Of a stretch of 43,209 bases of DNA, positions 16,715-24,145 are shown piece after piece; the stretch's first letter is position 1; every line of letters starts with the position of its first letter. The position numbers were made by a program, and so were the translations under genes. The notes under the pieces were generated by a model that made no database searches, had not been told where the DNA came from, and saw only the letters and a program-made list of their open reading frames with translations. Source of the DNA: a bacterium (GTDB lineage Bacteria > Hydrothermota > Tepidihabitantia > B3-TA06); contig JAAYVC010000009.1 in NCBI GenBank assembly GCA_012517375.1, positions 1-43,209 on the forward strand, written 5' to 3'.

Positions 16715-17626
16715 CTATTTAGCTCCGTATTTCTGGCTAACGACCGACTTCGGCAGGAAACGCTTCTCGAGTTCCGTATATTCAGGCAGTCCGACTACTT
16801 TCTTGAACTCGGCAAAAGTGCATAAAAGATCGGTTCTGTCCGGCATTATCCCGCGCTCCTTGAGAACGAACAGGTATTCACGAAGCGCCTTGACGACCAC
16901 GAACATGGTTCCAACCGGTACCGAGATACGGGCGACACCAATGGCTTTGAGTTCTTCTACCGGGATGAGCGGTGTCTTGCCGCCGACTACTGAATCGAAG
17001 AGATTGACTGATACAGGTGCGTTTATGCGCTTCACCGCATCGAGGATCATCTCCTTACTCGTGGGTGCTTCCAGGAAGATCATATCGGCTCCGGCTTTAG
17101 CATAGGCGTTCGCTCGCTTTATCGCATCCTCGTAGCCGGAAATAGCGATTGCATCCGTCCGTGCATTGATGACGAAATCAGGATCCAGCTTCTTTCTTGC
17201 CTCAACTGCAGCCTCGATTTTAAGAACCATCTCCTCCTCAGACACTATCTGCTTACCCTCCATATGGCCGCAGCGCTTGGGAAAAACCTGGTCTTCTATG
17301 TTGAAACCAGCAGCTCCGACCTGGATGAAATCCTGAACGGTTCGAATCACGTTAAGAGCGTTTCCAAAGCCTGTATCGCCGTCACCCATAACGGGGATAT
17401 TGACTTCCTGCGCGATGCGCCACGTCATATCGAGCATCTCGTTCCATCCCAGAAGCCCGACGTCCGGTTTTCCTAAGAGGCATGCTGATATTCCGAATCC
17501 TGAAGCCTGGGTAAGCTCGAACCCTGCTTCCTCGATTAGTTTTGCACTAAGTACATCATAGCAACCAGGGGCAACAACCGCCCTGCGCTCGTTTATCATC
17601 TTCTTTAATTGAGTGGTTTTTTTCAC
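16715..17626 (-). CDS. Isocitrate lyase/PEP mutase superfamily lyase (methylisocitrate or dimethylmalate lyase-like)
   Basis: 303 aa, the size of PrpB and 2,3-dimethylmalate lyase. The (beta/alpha)8-barrel motifs are visible: GCYDVLSAKLIEEAGF, MGDGDTGFGNALNV (metal Asp residues near 82-84), FNIEDQVFPKRCGHMEGK with the catalytic Cys119 of true C-C lyases (PEP mutases lack it), and INARTDA. It should split a 2-hydroxy tricarboxylate or substituted malate into pyruvate or glyoxylate plus a second acid. GTG start with GGAGG 6 nt upstream. It is first in an operon with an aconitase-type dehydratase, as in the dimethylmalate branch of nicotinate fermentation. No citrate-synthase-like gene is seen. 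Confidence 0.85.
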   Translation of the reverse strand: MKKTTQLKKMINERRAVVAPGCYDVLSAKLIEEAGFELTQASGFGISACLLGKPDVGLLGWNEMLDMTWRIAQEVNIPVMGDGDTGFGNALNVIRTVQDFIQVGAAGFNIEDQVFPKRCGHMEGKQIVSEEEMVLKIEAAVEARKKLDPDFVINARTDAIAISGYEDAIKRANAYAKAGADMIFLEAPTSKEMILDAVKRINAPVSVNLFDSVVGGKTPLIPVEELKAIGVARISVPVGTMFVVVKALREYLFVLKERGIMPDRTDLLCTFAEFKKVVGLPEYTELEKRFLPKSVVSQKYGAK

Positions 17627-17656
17627 AAATTTCCTCCAGTTGTTTCAGCGTCGATA

Positions 17657-17685
17657 AGTATAAATGGCTTTTTGCATCAAGTCAA
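17657..17685 (-). promoter_or_regulatory. Promoter of the lyase-leuC-leuD operon
   Basis: On the minus strand TTGACT (17680-17685), a 17-bp spacer and TATACT (17657-17662). The leader of about 25 nt has a GGAGG site. Its -35 box is only 4 bp from the -35 box of the divergent rarA promoter. Confidence 0.7.
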
Positions 17686-17689
17686 CGAA

Positions 17690-17717
17690 TTGACTACGGT
17701 AATGTAACCCCTATAAT
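17690..17717 (+). promoter_or_regulatory. Promoter of rarA, leaderless type
   Basis: TTGACT (17690-17695), a 16-bp spacer and a perfect TATAAT (17712-17717). The GTG at 17723 is 5 nt after the -10 box and no ribosome-binding site exists. Confidence 0.7.
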
Positions 17718-17722
17718 GATAT

Positions 17723-19075
17723 GTGGATATGTTCACAGACAGGAAAACAAATATGGATGCGGCAGAGGCTCCCCTTGCCGAACGGATGCGGCCGCGAAAT
17801 CTGGACGAGTTCACTGGACAGGAACATCTTGTAGGAAAAGAACGACCTCTCCGAAAACTGATAGAATCCGGTCGGCTTCCATCGATGATATTCTGGGGTC
17901 CCCCGGGGTCTGGAAAAACTTCCTTGGCTTTTCTGATAGCGACCCTAGTAAACGCCGACTTCGTGGCAAAGAGCGCGGTTACCGCAGGAATAAAGGATAT
18001 CAAGGAAATCGTCGAACGCGCGAGGCTCGTCTGGAAGGCGCATCATAAGAGGACTATTCTTTTTTTAGATGAGATACACCGTTTCAATAAGGCTCAGCAG
18101 GACGCTTTTCTTCCGCACGTCGAGAGAGGAACCATAACCCTGATTGGAGCGACAACCGAGAATCCCTCCTTCGAGGTTATAGGTCCGTTGCTCTCACGCT
18201 CGAGGGTTTTCGTTTTCAATCCCTTGACTACCGAGGATTTGAAAAGAATTATGCTCCAGGCATTGTCCGATGAACGCGGGCTTAGAGCGCTTAAACCCGA
18301 GGTTCCGGATGAGGCGCTCGATTTCATAATGAAGGTATCGGACGGAGACGCGCGGCGCGCCCTGAATGCCCTTGAAGCGGCAGTGAACGTGACTGAGCTT
18401 GACGAGAACGGACGAAGAACAGTGACCGTTAAGGTTGCGGAAGCCGTGCTTGAAAGAAAGTTCTTGCTGTACGACAAGGCCGGAGAGGAGCATTACAATC
18501 TCATATCCGCCTTCATTAAGTCTATGAGAGGTTCAGACCCCGACGCCGCCGTTTATTGGCTGATAAGGATGATAGATTCGGGTGAGGACCCCCTCTTTCT
18601 TGCAAGAAGGATGGTTATACTCGCGGGAGAGGACATAGGGCTCGCCGACCCGCAGGCCCTGGTCGTAGCCAACGCTGCAAAGGATGCTGTGCATTTTGTA
18701 GGATACCCAGAGTGTGTTTTTCATTTGACGGAAGCGGCTATATATCTTGCTCTTGCTCCTAAATCAAACGCTACATTGAGAGCGATTCAAGCCGCGCGCA
18801 AGGATGTTCAGGAGACCCAGGCGGAGCCAGTGCCGATTCATCTAAGGAACGCTCCAACAAAGCTCATGAAGGAACTTGGGTACGGAAAGGAATATCAGTA
18901 CCCGCATTCGTACGAGAATGCCGTTGAGGAACAAAACTACCGTCCTCAAACAATAGAAAAACACACATATTACGATCCGTCGGAAAGGGGATTCGAGGCA
19001 AAACTGAAGGAAAGACTCAAAACACTCAGGGAACAAAAAAAAGCAATTAGGGAAGCAAAAAAGAAAAAGAATTGA
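17723..19075 (+). CDS. rarA: Replication-associated recombination protein A (MgsA/RarA AAA+ ATPase)
   Basis: 450 aa, normal length. RarA acts at stalled replication forks with SSB. It has APLAERMRPRNLDEFTGQEHLVG at the N-terminus, Walker A GPPGSGKT (59-66), Walker B LFLDEIHRF (about 113-121), the sensor region GATTENPSFEVIGPLLSRSRVF, and the C-terminal tetramerisation region (PEDIGLADP-like GEDIGLADPQAL, YLALAPKSN). The GTG start is chosen because it sits 5 nt after a perfect -10 box; the ATG at 17729 is the alternative. It stands alone, divergent from the lyase operon. A lysine-rich tail closes it. Confidence 0.96.
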   Translation: MDMFTDRKTNMDAAEAPLAERMRPRNLDEFTGQEHLVGKERPLRKLIESGRLPSMIFWGPPGSGKTSLAFLIATLVNADFVAKSAVTAGIKDIKEIVERARLVWKAHHKRTILFLDEIHRFNKAQQDAFLPHVERGTITLIGATTENPSFEVIGPLLSRSRVFVFNPLTTEDLKRIMLQALSDERGLRALKPEVPDEALDFIMKVSDGDARRALNALEAAVNVTELDENGRRTVTVKVAEAVLERKFLLYDKAGEEHYNLISAFIKSMRGSDPDAAVYWLIRMIDSGEDPLFLARRMVILAGEDIGLADPQALVVANAAKDAVHFVGYPECVFHLTEAAIYLALAPKSNATLRAIQAARKDVQETQAEPVPIHLRNAPTKLMKELGYGKEYQYPHSYENAVEEQNYRPQTIEKHTYYDPSERGFEAKLKERLKTLREQKKAIREAKKKKN

Positions 19076-19108
19076 ATCAAAAGATCATCTAGTTCAATCT
19101 CAATACCC

Positions 19109-19136
19109 TTGACATAAACTTAAATTAGCTTATTCT
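19109..19136 (+). promoter_or_regulatory. Promoter of the 19166 surface-protein gene
   Basis: TTGACA (19109-19114), a 16-bp spacer and TATTCT (19131-19136). The leader of about 23 nt contains GAGGAGG at 19154-19160, a normal Shine-Dalgarno layout that contrasts with the leaderless promoters nearby. Confidence 0.6.
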
Positions 19137-19165
19137 ATCTTAAGTAAATCCAAGAGGAGGATTTC

Positions 19166-20269
19166 ATGGAAGAAGTGAGTGTAAGAAAAGCCCTAGGAGG
19201 GTCCGCAATCCTGATCGGGGTTGCATGTGTAATCCCCGCTTTTGCGTGGGTACAAGCGCCATCCGAGGAAACAGGCTACTACTACATGTACGATGACAAG
19301 TCTGATCCACCGTTTATATCGCCAGAGCTTCCGCCTATGCCTGAACCACCTTATTCGGACTATTCAATATGGGAAAAACCTGGATCGGTTAGATGTCCAC
19401 CGTATAACGACCGACCATATAGATATGTAATTCCAGACTCTTTCTGGTTGTATGGGATATGGTATGGACCAGGAGAAATAATGTACATTTCACCTGATGG
19501 CTGGCTCAGCTTTGATCCATTTTCCTATCCAGATGGATTCTACGCGCCGCCGAATACAATTCCCCCTATCCCCAATGAGAATGCCCCTAATGTATTGCTT
19601 TCAGTTTTATGGAACGATTATTATCCTGGTGGTCCTGAGCCTAGCTGGCGCTATGTATATTTCTATTACGATACTGTTGCGAATTCTCTTTTCGTCGAAT
19701 GGCATAATATGGCTTCTGGTGAGACTCCTGCGTTCAGATATGAATTCATGGCTATTATGCAATTTGGAGGCAAGGAATTGCTTGAAGAAATAGCAGGTGG
19801 TGAGATGTTAAGTACTCACTTCATACATTTCATTTACCACAATACGACTGCCGAATCATGGGAAACGGAGAATCCTGCAACCGGCATCGAGGATGTATCC
19901 GGTACAAAGGGTATATACTACCAGGGTACTATCGAAACAGAAACAGATAGCTTCCACGTGATAAGAATAGGCTATAAAGGACCCAAAACCTACATTGAAG
20001 AACCAGTACCGCTTCCCTCAACCGAAATGGAAGTTTCATACATAGCGAACCGAGATGTTGGAATCAGCTTCACCTTATCAAACCCTTCAAGAGTAATGCT
20101 TAAAGTCTTCGATGCATCAGGCAGGCTCATAAATACTCTTATTAATGATAATCTTGAAGCAGGCAATCATACTGTGAATTGGAATATAATAGATGTACCT
20201 AAAGGTGTCTACTTCGTCACCCTTCTGGAGAAAAGAGGAAATCACGTTCAGAAGGTTGTAATAAACTGA
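19166..20269 (+). CDS. Secreted protein with type A C-terminal sorting domain
   Basis: 367 aa with a signal-peptide-like N-terminus (hydrophobic stretch about 11-28). A Pro/Tyr/Trp-rich region of about 100 residues follows, then a beta-rich domain with repeated aromatic residues (WNDYYPGG, WRYVYFYYDT). The last 70 residues (VMLKVFDASGRLINTL, GNHTVNWNIIDVPKGVYFV, QKVVIN) are a clear type A sorting domain of the kind recognised by type 9 secretion or related systems. It is likely secreted to the cell surface. I do not recognise the central domain. It has its own promoter and a strong ribosome-binding site, so it is probably well expressed. Confidence 0.75.
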   Translation: MEEVSVRKALGGSAILIGVACVIPAFAWVQAPSEETGYYYMYDDKSDPPFISPELPPMPEPPYSDYSIWEKPGSVRCPPYNDRPYRYVIPDSFWLYGIWYGPGEIMYISPDGWLSFDPFSYPDGFYAPPNTIPPIPNENAPNVLLSVLWNDYYPGGPEPSWRYVYFYYDTVANSLFVEWHNMASGETPAFRYEFMAIMQFGGKELLEEIAGGEMLSTHFIHFIYHNTTAESWETENPATGIEDVSGTKGIYYQGTIETETDSFHVIRIGYKGPKTYIEEPVPLPSTEMEVSYIANRDVGISFTLSNPSRVMLKVFDASGRLINTLINDNLEAGNHTVNWNIIDVPKGVYFVTLLEKRGNHVQKVVIN

Positions 20270-20271
20270 GA

Positions 20272-21438
20272 CTAAAAAGTTATAATTCTCTTCAACTCTG
20301 AAGAAAGAATCTCTAGAGCTTTTTGGAATTTTTTCTTGTTAGCAGGCATTTGCGGCCAGCGGTTGAGACCGGACGGATGAGGCAGGACTATTATTGAAAC
20401 CTTGCGATTAAAGATGCGGCTTTCAACCCTTTCTCCGACCAGATTCATGCCGGCTTCCTTACCAAGGATGGTCTTTGAGGAAAGTGACCCAATCAGGATG
20501 AGGAGTTTAGGCCTTGCGTGAGAAAACTCTTGTTCCAACCAAGGCAGACAATTCCCTCTTTGTTGGGAGGAGGGGGACGCGTCGTCTTTGCCATTCGGTC
20601 CGACACCGGGCCAGCACTTGGCGACTGCAGTTATGTAGGAATTGGAGCGAATATGGTCTTCTGAGCAGCCGAGGGTATTAAACCAAGACCAAAGTTTTTT
20701 TCCGGCAGGACCCGAGAACGGAATGCCTTTTTCTATCTCCCGCTTTCCAGGAGCCTGTCCGATGATCATGAGCGGGCGGCTCGCCCCGCCTTGGAATATT
20801 GCCCTTGGAGAAAGAAAATCCTTACAACGCATGCATCCTTGAAGTTGCCTGGCAAAAATCCGGTATGATTCTTCCTGTTCTGCAACAACTCTTTTGCGAT
20901 TTTTCAGGGAGTACAAACAACCGCAATAATCCTGACGATAAAGCTCAAGCTTCGCCGACCACTCAAGGCTTTTTTTGAAACCTTCCGACTTTTTGAAATC
21001 CTCGGACAAAAATCTGATGCCGTACTTGTCGGCAAGTTCTTCACCTATATTTTTAAGCCAATCGAAGGATTTGTGCGGGCTAATTGAAAGAGTAGACGTG
21101 AAATACTCGAATTTCATATCTCTGGCAAGTTTAGCTGTTTCCTCGAGTCGCAAGCGATAACAAACCTCGCATCTCTTCCCCCTTTCAGGCTCCCTTTCAA
21201 GACCCTTTACTGCATGCTTCCATTTCTCGATATCGTATTCTCCCTGGATAAGTGGAAAACCAAAGTAATGTGAAACTTCACGCGCATCAACAAGACGCCT
21301 CTCATATTCATTATAAGGCTCTATTTGAGGATTATAGAAAAATCCTGCAGTCTCGAAGTCGTCCTTGAGACGTTCATAAACAACTGTTGAGTCTGGGGCG
21401 CAGCAGATATGAAATAAAAGTTTAGGTTTGCTAATCAC
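20272..21438 (-). CDS. QueH - uracil-DNA glycosylase (family 4-like) fusion protein
   Basis: 388 aa. Residues 1-190 match epoxyqueuosine reductase QueH, with adjacent C12-C13, R89-C90-x2-C93 and Y171-C172-G-C174 as metal and [4Fe-4S] ligands; QueH does the last step of queuosine synthesis in tRNA. Residues 200-388 match the iron-sulfur uracil-DNA glycosylases: C202-x2-C205, GQAPG (227-231), PFSGPAGKKLW, VAKCWP (C275), C297 and LPHPSGLNRW (H354). Both halves keep their key residues and are joined in one frame by a short linker. GTG start with a weak ribosome-binding site. It is last in the PorV-purA transcript and converges on the surface-protein gene. Confidence 0.85.
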   Translation of the reverse strand: MISKPKLLFHICCAPDSTVVYERLKDDFETAGFFYNPQIEPYNEYERRLVDAREVSHYFGFPLIQGEYDIEKWKHAVKGLEREPERGKRCEVCYRLRLEETAKLARDMKFEYFTSTLSISPHKSFDWLKNIGEELADKYGIRFLSEDFKKSEGFKKSLEWSAKLELYRQDYCGCLYSLKNRKRVVAEQEESYRIFARQLQGCMRCKDFLSPRAIFQGGASRPLMIIGQAPGKREIEKGIPFSGPAGKKLWSWFNTLGCSEDHIRSNSYITAVAKCWPGVGPNGKDDASPSSQQRGNCLPWLEQEFSHARPKLLILIGSLSSKTILGKEAGMNLVGERVESRIFNRKVSIIVLPHPSGLNRWPQMPANKKKFQKALEILSSELKRIITF

Positions 21439-21471
21439 GCTTTACGGCGAGAATAGTTTTAGAGCCATTCT

Positions 21472-22755
21472 CTAGAAAGGAAATCCTGGAAGCTCAATGG
21501 TCGCTTCGCGCTCCTCGCCTACCGAGACAAACCAAATCGGGAGATCAAGTTCTTTTGAGATAGTATTTATGTAACTCTGAGCAGCCTTAGGCAGATCTGT
21601 AAAATTGCGAACATCTGCGGTTGATCTTTTCCAGCCCTTCGCTTCCTTATATATAGGCTCGCCCGGATTATCATCCCAAGGTGAAACGGTCAATGCTGTC
21701 TCACCGTTTGGTTTTCTGTAGCCAGTACAATATTTAATAGCATCAAAGTAATCAAGAACGTCAAGCTTCGTAATTGCAAGCGCATCAACTCCATTAAGCC
21801 TAATCGCGTACCGAAGCATCGGTAAATCAAGCCATCCACAGCGCCTGCGTCTGCCTGTAGCCGCTCCGAACTCGTTGCCAAGTTTCTGAAGCTGGGCTTC
21901 AACTTCTCCTGTAGCTTCCGTCGGAAAGGGACCAGCGCCAACACGCGTCGCATAGGCCTTAGTGAGTCCAAGAACTTTATCTATGATTTTAGGCGAAACA
22001 CCAACACCAGTGGGTATAGACGTAGTTCCGGTATTCGATGATGTAACATAAGGATAGGAACCGTGATCTACATCCAGAAGAACGCCTTGAGCTCCCTCAA
22101 AAAGAACTTTTTTTCCGTTCCGCAAATATTCATACACTTCATCCGATACATTGCCGACGAGACCTGTAAGTTCTTCACGAACAAACTTTAGATTATCAAG
22201 AATCTGGTTTTTATCGAATGTTTTTTCTTTGTAAACCTCTTGAAGTATGGAATTCGCATGATTTAATTGAAGACCTAAACGTTCTGCAAGAGATGGAAGG
22301 AAAAGATCACCGACCCTTAAACCGTAGCGAGAGCTTTTCTCTTCGTAGCAAGGGCCTATTCCCTTGGCGGTTGTTCCTATCTTTTTTTCACCTCTTGCCT
22401 CATCCCTGAGCCTGTCAATAAGAATATGGTGAGGAAGAATAAGATGCACACGGGGATCGATCATGGTTCGAGCACGGTATTCAATACCGTGCTCTTCAAG
22501 CTTCTTCCATTCATCGAAAAGAGTCTCGGGATGCAACACACATCCTGAGGCTAATGCAACCTTGACATTGGAATTAAGTATCCCTGCAGGCATCTGTTGA
22601 AAAACCCATTTCTTCCCTCCAACTACAACGGTATGACCTGCATTCGGCCCGCCTTGATATCTTACGTCTAAATCAAAACGGGCCGAGAGCTTATCAACAA
22701 GCTTGCCTTTGCCCTCGTCGCCCCACTGCAATCCTATTAGCGCAAGGTTTTTCAA
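21472..22755 (-). CDS. purA: Adenylosuccinate synthetase
   Basis: 427 aa, normal length. It makes adenylosuccinate from IMP, GTP and aspartate, the first committed step to AMP. GLQWGDEGKGK near the N-terminus is the P-loop, GPNAGHTV follows, then KGIGPCYEEKSSRYGLRVGDL, EGAQGVLLDVDHGSYPYVTSSNT, and GRRRRCGWLDLPMLRYA. The start must be TTG at 22755: no ATG or GTG lies between the upstream stop and the conserved motif. It begins 4 nt after the stop of the PorV-like gene, probably with coupled translation. A perfect 12-bp inverted repeat lies within it. Confidence 0.97.
   Translation of the reverse strand: MKNLALIGLQWGDEGKGKLVDKLSARFDLDVRYQGGPNAGHTVVVGGKKWVFQQMPAGILNSNVKVALASGCVLHPETLFDEWKKLEEHGIEYRARTMIDPRVHLILPHHILIDRLRDEARGEKKIGTTAKGIGPCYEEKSSRYGLRVGDLFLPSLAERLGLQLNHANSILQEVYKEKTFDKNQILDNLKFVREELTGLVGNVSDEVYEYLRNGKKVLFEGAQGVLLDVDHGSYPYVTSSNTGTTSIPTGVGVSPKIIDKVLGLTKAYATRVGAGPFPTEATGEVEAQLQKLGNEFGAATGRRRRCGWLDLPMLRYAIRLNGVDALAITKLDVLDYFDAIKYCTGYRKPNGETALTVSPWDDNPGEPIYKEAKGWKRSTADVRNFTDLPKAAQSYINTISKELDLPIWFVSVGEEREATIELPGFPF
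22470..22494. repeat. Perfect inverted repeat inside purA
   Basis: Two 12-base arms (GAGCACGGTATT and its exact reverse complement) around a single central base. It lies about one fifth of the way into purA and leaves the reading frame intact. Confidence 0.85.
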
Positions 22756-22759
22756 ATCT

Positions 22760-23911
22760 TCAGAAAGTGTAGCTTAACGAGAACTTTCGGTTAGTCGTTT
22801 TAAAGTCATATATGTTTTCATCTATTCCGATATCGAGCTGGAACCCTGCGTACTTTATGCCTGCCCCAAAAGTTACCCCTACTTTTTTTAATTTGCCGTG
22901 TTCCTCAAAAAGAAACGGGATAAGCCCGATATGCTCATTGAAGCCGTTTTCATCCTCCACAAAGAAACCGCCCCGGGCGCCTGTCTTATCAAAAAAGTAA
23001 CCTCCTCTAATCGTAAGTATTTCCCTGAAGATAGATAGCTCCATACCTATACTGCGCCAGCTTTCAGAGATTTCGTAACCAAGCTCCTCACCGAATGTCA
23101 TTGAATCGACGTCAGGGGGATCGATTGCAAACATTCCGACAAGGATCTTTGATATGTCTGATGTCAGACGCAACCCGACTATTTCGTATTGCGCCTGACC
23201 AGTATCCTTGGACATTATACTCAAAGGTTTATAACTTGCGCCCAGTCTCAAGGAAAGCGGCAATGGGTCAGGTTCTGAAGTAGCTGAAAAAGATATAGGC
23301 GGACCAAGGTTTTGCAGATCCACACCTAGATTTAAATTACTTAAGGGCTTATAAAGAACCCCTGCGTCAACAGCCCACGAAACGGCTTGACCTCTTGTAT
23401 TTTGCAGCTCAGGGTATAGATCAATAACCCATTGCGGAGCAAGAAACGAATATATGAATTTTGCGCCGCCGCCGACTCCGACCTTGGGAGCTATCTGCCT
23501 TCCATAAGCCAAACCAAGAGAAAAATCAAATGTAGTATAGCTACCAAGGTTTGAGCCATTTACAACAACGGGGGTTTCACCTGTTGTTAAATATATACCG
23601 TTAAATGAAAAAGTCCCGATTTTCGTAAAAGGTGAAGATACCGAAAGATATTCATAATACATATCCGGTGCTAGCGCAGGAAGCCAGTTAACATGCATAA
23701 TAGAGAGGTTAATCTTATCCTGAAAACCTAAACCTCCCGGGTTATAGAATGTGGCAGAAGCATCATCAGCAATTGCCGTAAACGAACCCCCAAGGGCTGT
23801 AGGACGCGATCCGGGCCATATGGTGAGAAACACAGCACCAGGTCTGTGTTTAGCTGCGCCTAGCAATAAGCCGGATAGTCCCAACATCAGTAATGCTGTT
23901 CTTTTAAGCAT
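22760..23911 (-). CDS. PorV/PorQ-family outer membrane beta-barrel protein
   Basis: 383 aa. A signal peptide (LKRTALLMLGLSGLLLGAA) precedes the PorV signature PGSRPTALGGSFTAIADDASATFYNPGGLG, then alternating beta strands ending in KFSLSYTF with a terminal aromatic residue, as expected of a FadL-like barrel. PorV-type proteins shuttle cargo or form channels in type 9 secretion. The ATG at 23911 is used; a TTG three bases upstream is an alternative. An AAGGAGGT site lies 9 nt before the ATG. It is the first gene of a transcript with purA and the QueH fusion, an odd mix of functions. Confidence 0.82.
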   Translation of the reverse strand: MLKRTALLMLGLSGLLLGAAKHRPGAVFLTIWPGSRPTALGGSFTAIADDASATFYNPGGLGFQDKINLSIMHVNWLPALAPDMYYEYLSVSSPFTKIGTFSFNGIYLTTGETPVVVNGSNLGSYTTFDFSLGLAYGRQIAPKVGVGGGAKFIYSFLAPQWVIDLYPELQNTRGQAVSWAVDAGVLYKPLSNLNLGVDLQNLGPPISFSATSEPDPLPLSLRLGASYKPLSIMSKDTGQAQYEIVGLRLTSDISKILVGMFAIDPPDVDSMTFGEELGYEISESWRSIGMELSIFREILTIRGGYFFDKTGARGGFFVEDENGFNEHIGLIPFLFEEHGKLKKVGVTFGAGIKYAGFQLDIGIDENIYDFKTTNRKFSLSYTF

Positions 23912-23946
23912 CAATTATCGACCTCCTTAATGGTCATTATAGTGTA

Positions 23947-23975
23947 AGTATAGAATAATTATGCTGTCATGTCAA
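23947..23975 (-). promoter_or_regulatory. Promoter of the PorV-like/purA/QueH-UDG transcript
   Basis: On the minus strand TTGACA (23970-23975), a 17-bp spacer and TATACT (23947-23952), with an AAGGAGGT-containing leader. Confidence 0.7.
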
Positions 23976-24110
23976 GTAGCAATTTCTGTGCCAACCTGCT
24001 TCTATCTAAGTCAATGTTCTTAATAGGTTATACTAGTCAATCAGAATAAAGAAGCATCCCCCTAAACCTTTTGTATAATTCTTATATTACTATTGTTTAA
24101 AGTATTACAC

Positions 24111-24138
24111 TTGACAGTTGGCGGACACAGAATAAACT
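24111..24138 (+). promoter_or_regulatory. Promoter of the lipoprotein-VWA operon, possibly leaderless
   Basis: TTGACA (24111-24116), a 16-bp spacer and TAAACT (24133-24138), with the ATG 7 nt later. AAAGG sits only 2 nt before the ATG, too close for a normal ribosome-binding site. Confidence 0.55.
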
Positions 24139-24145
24139 AAAGGCT

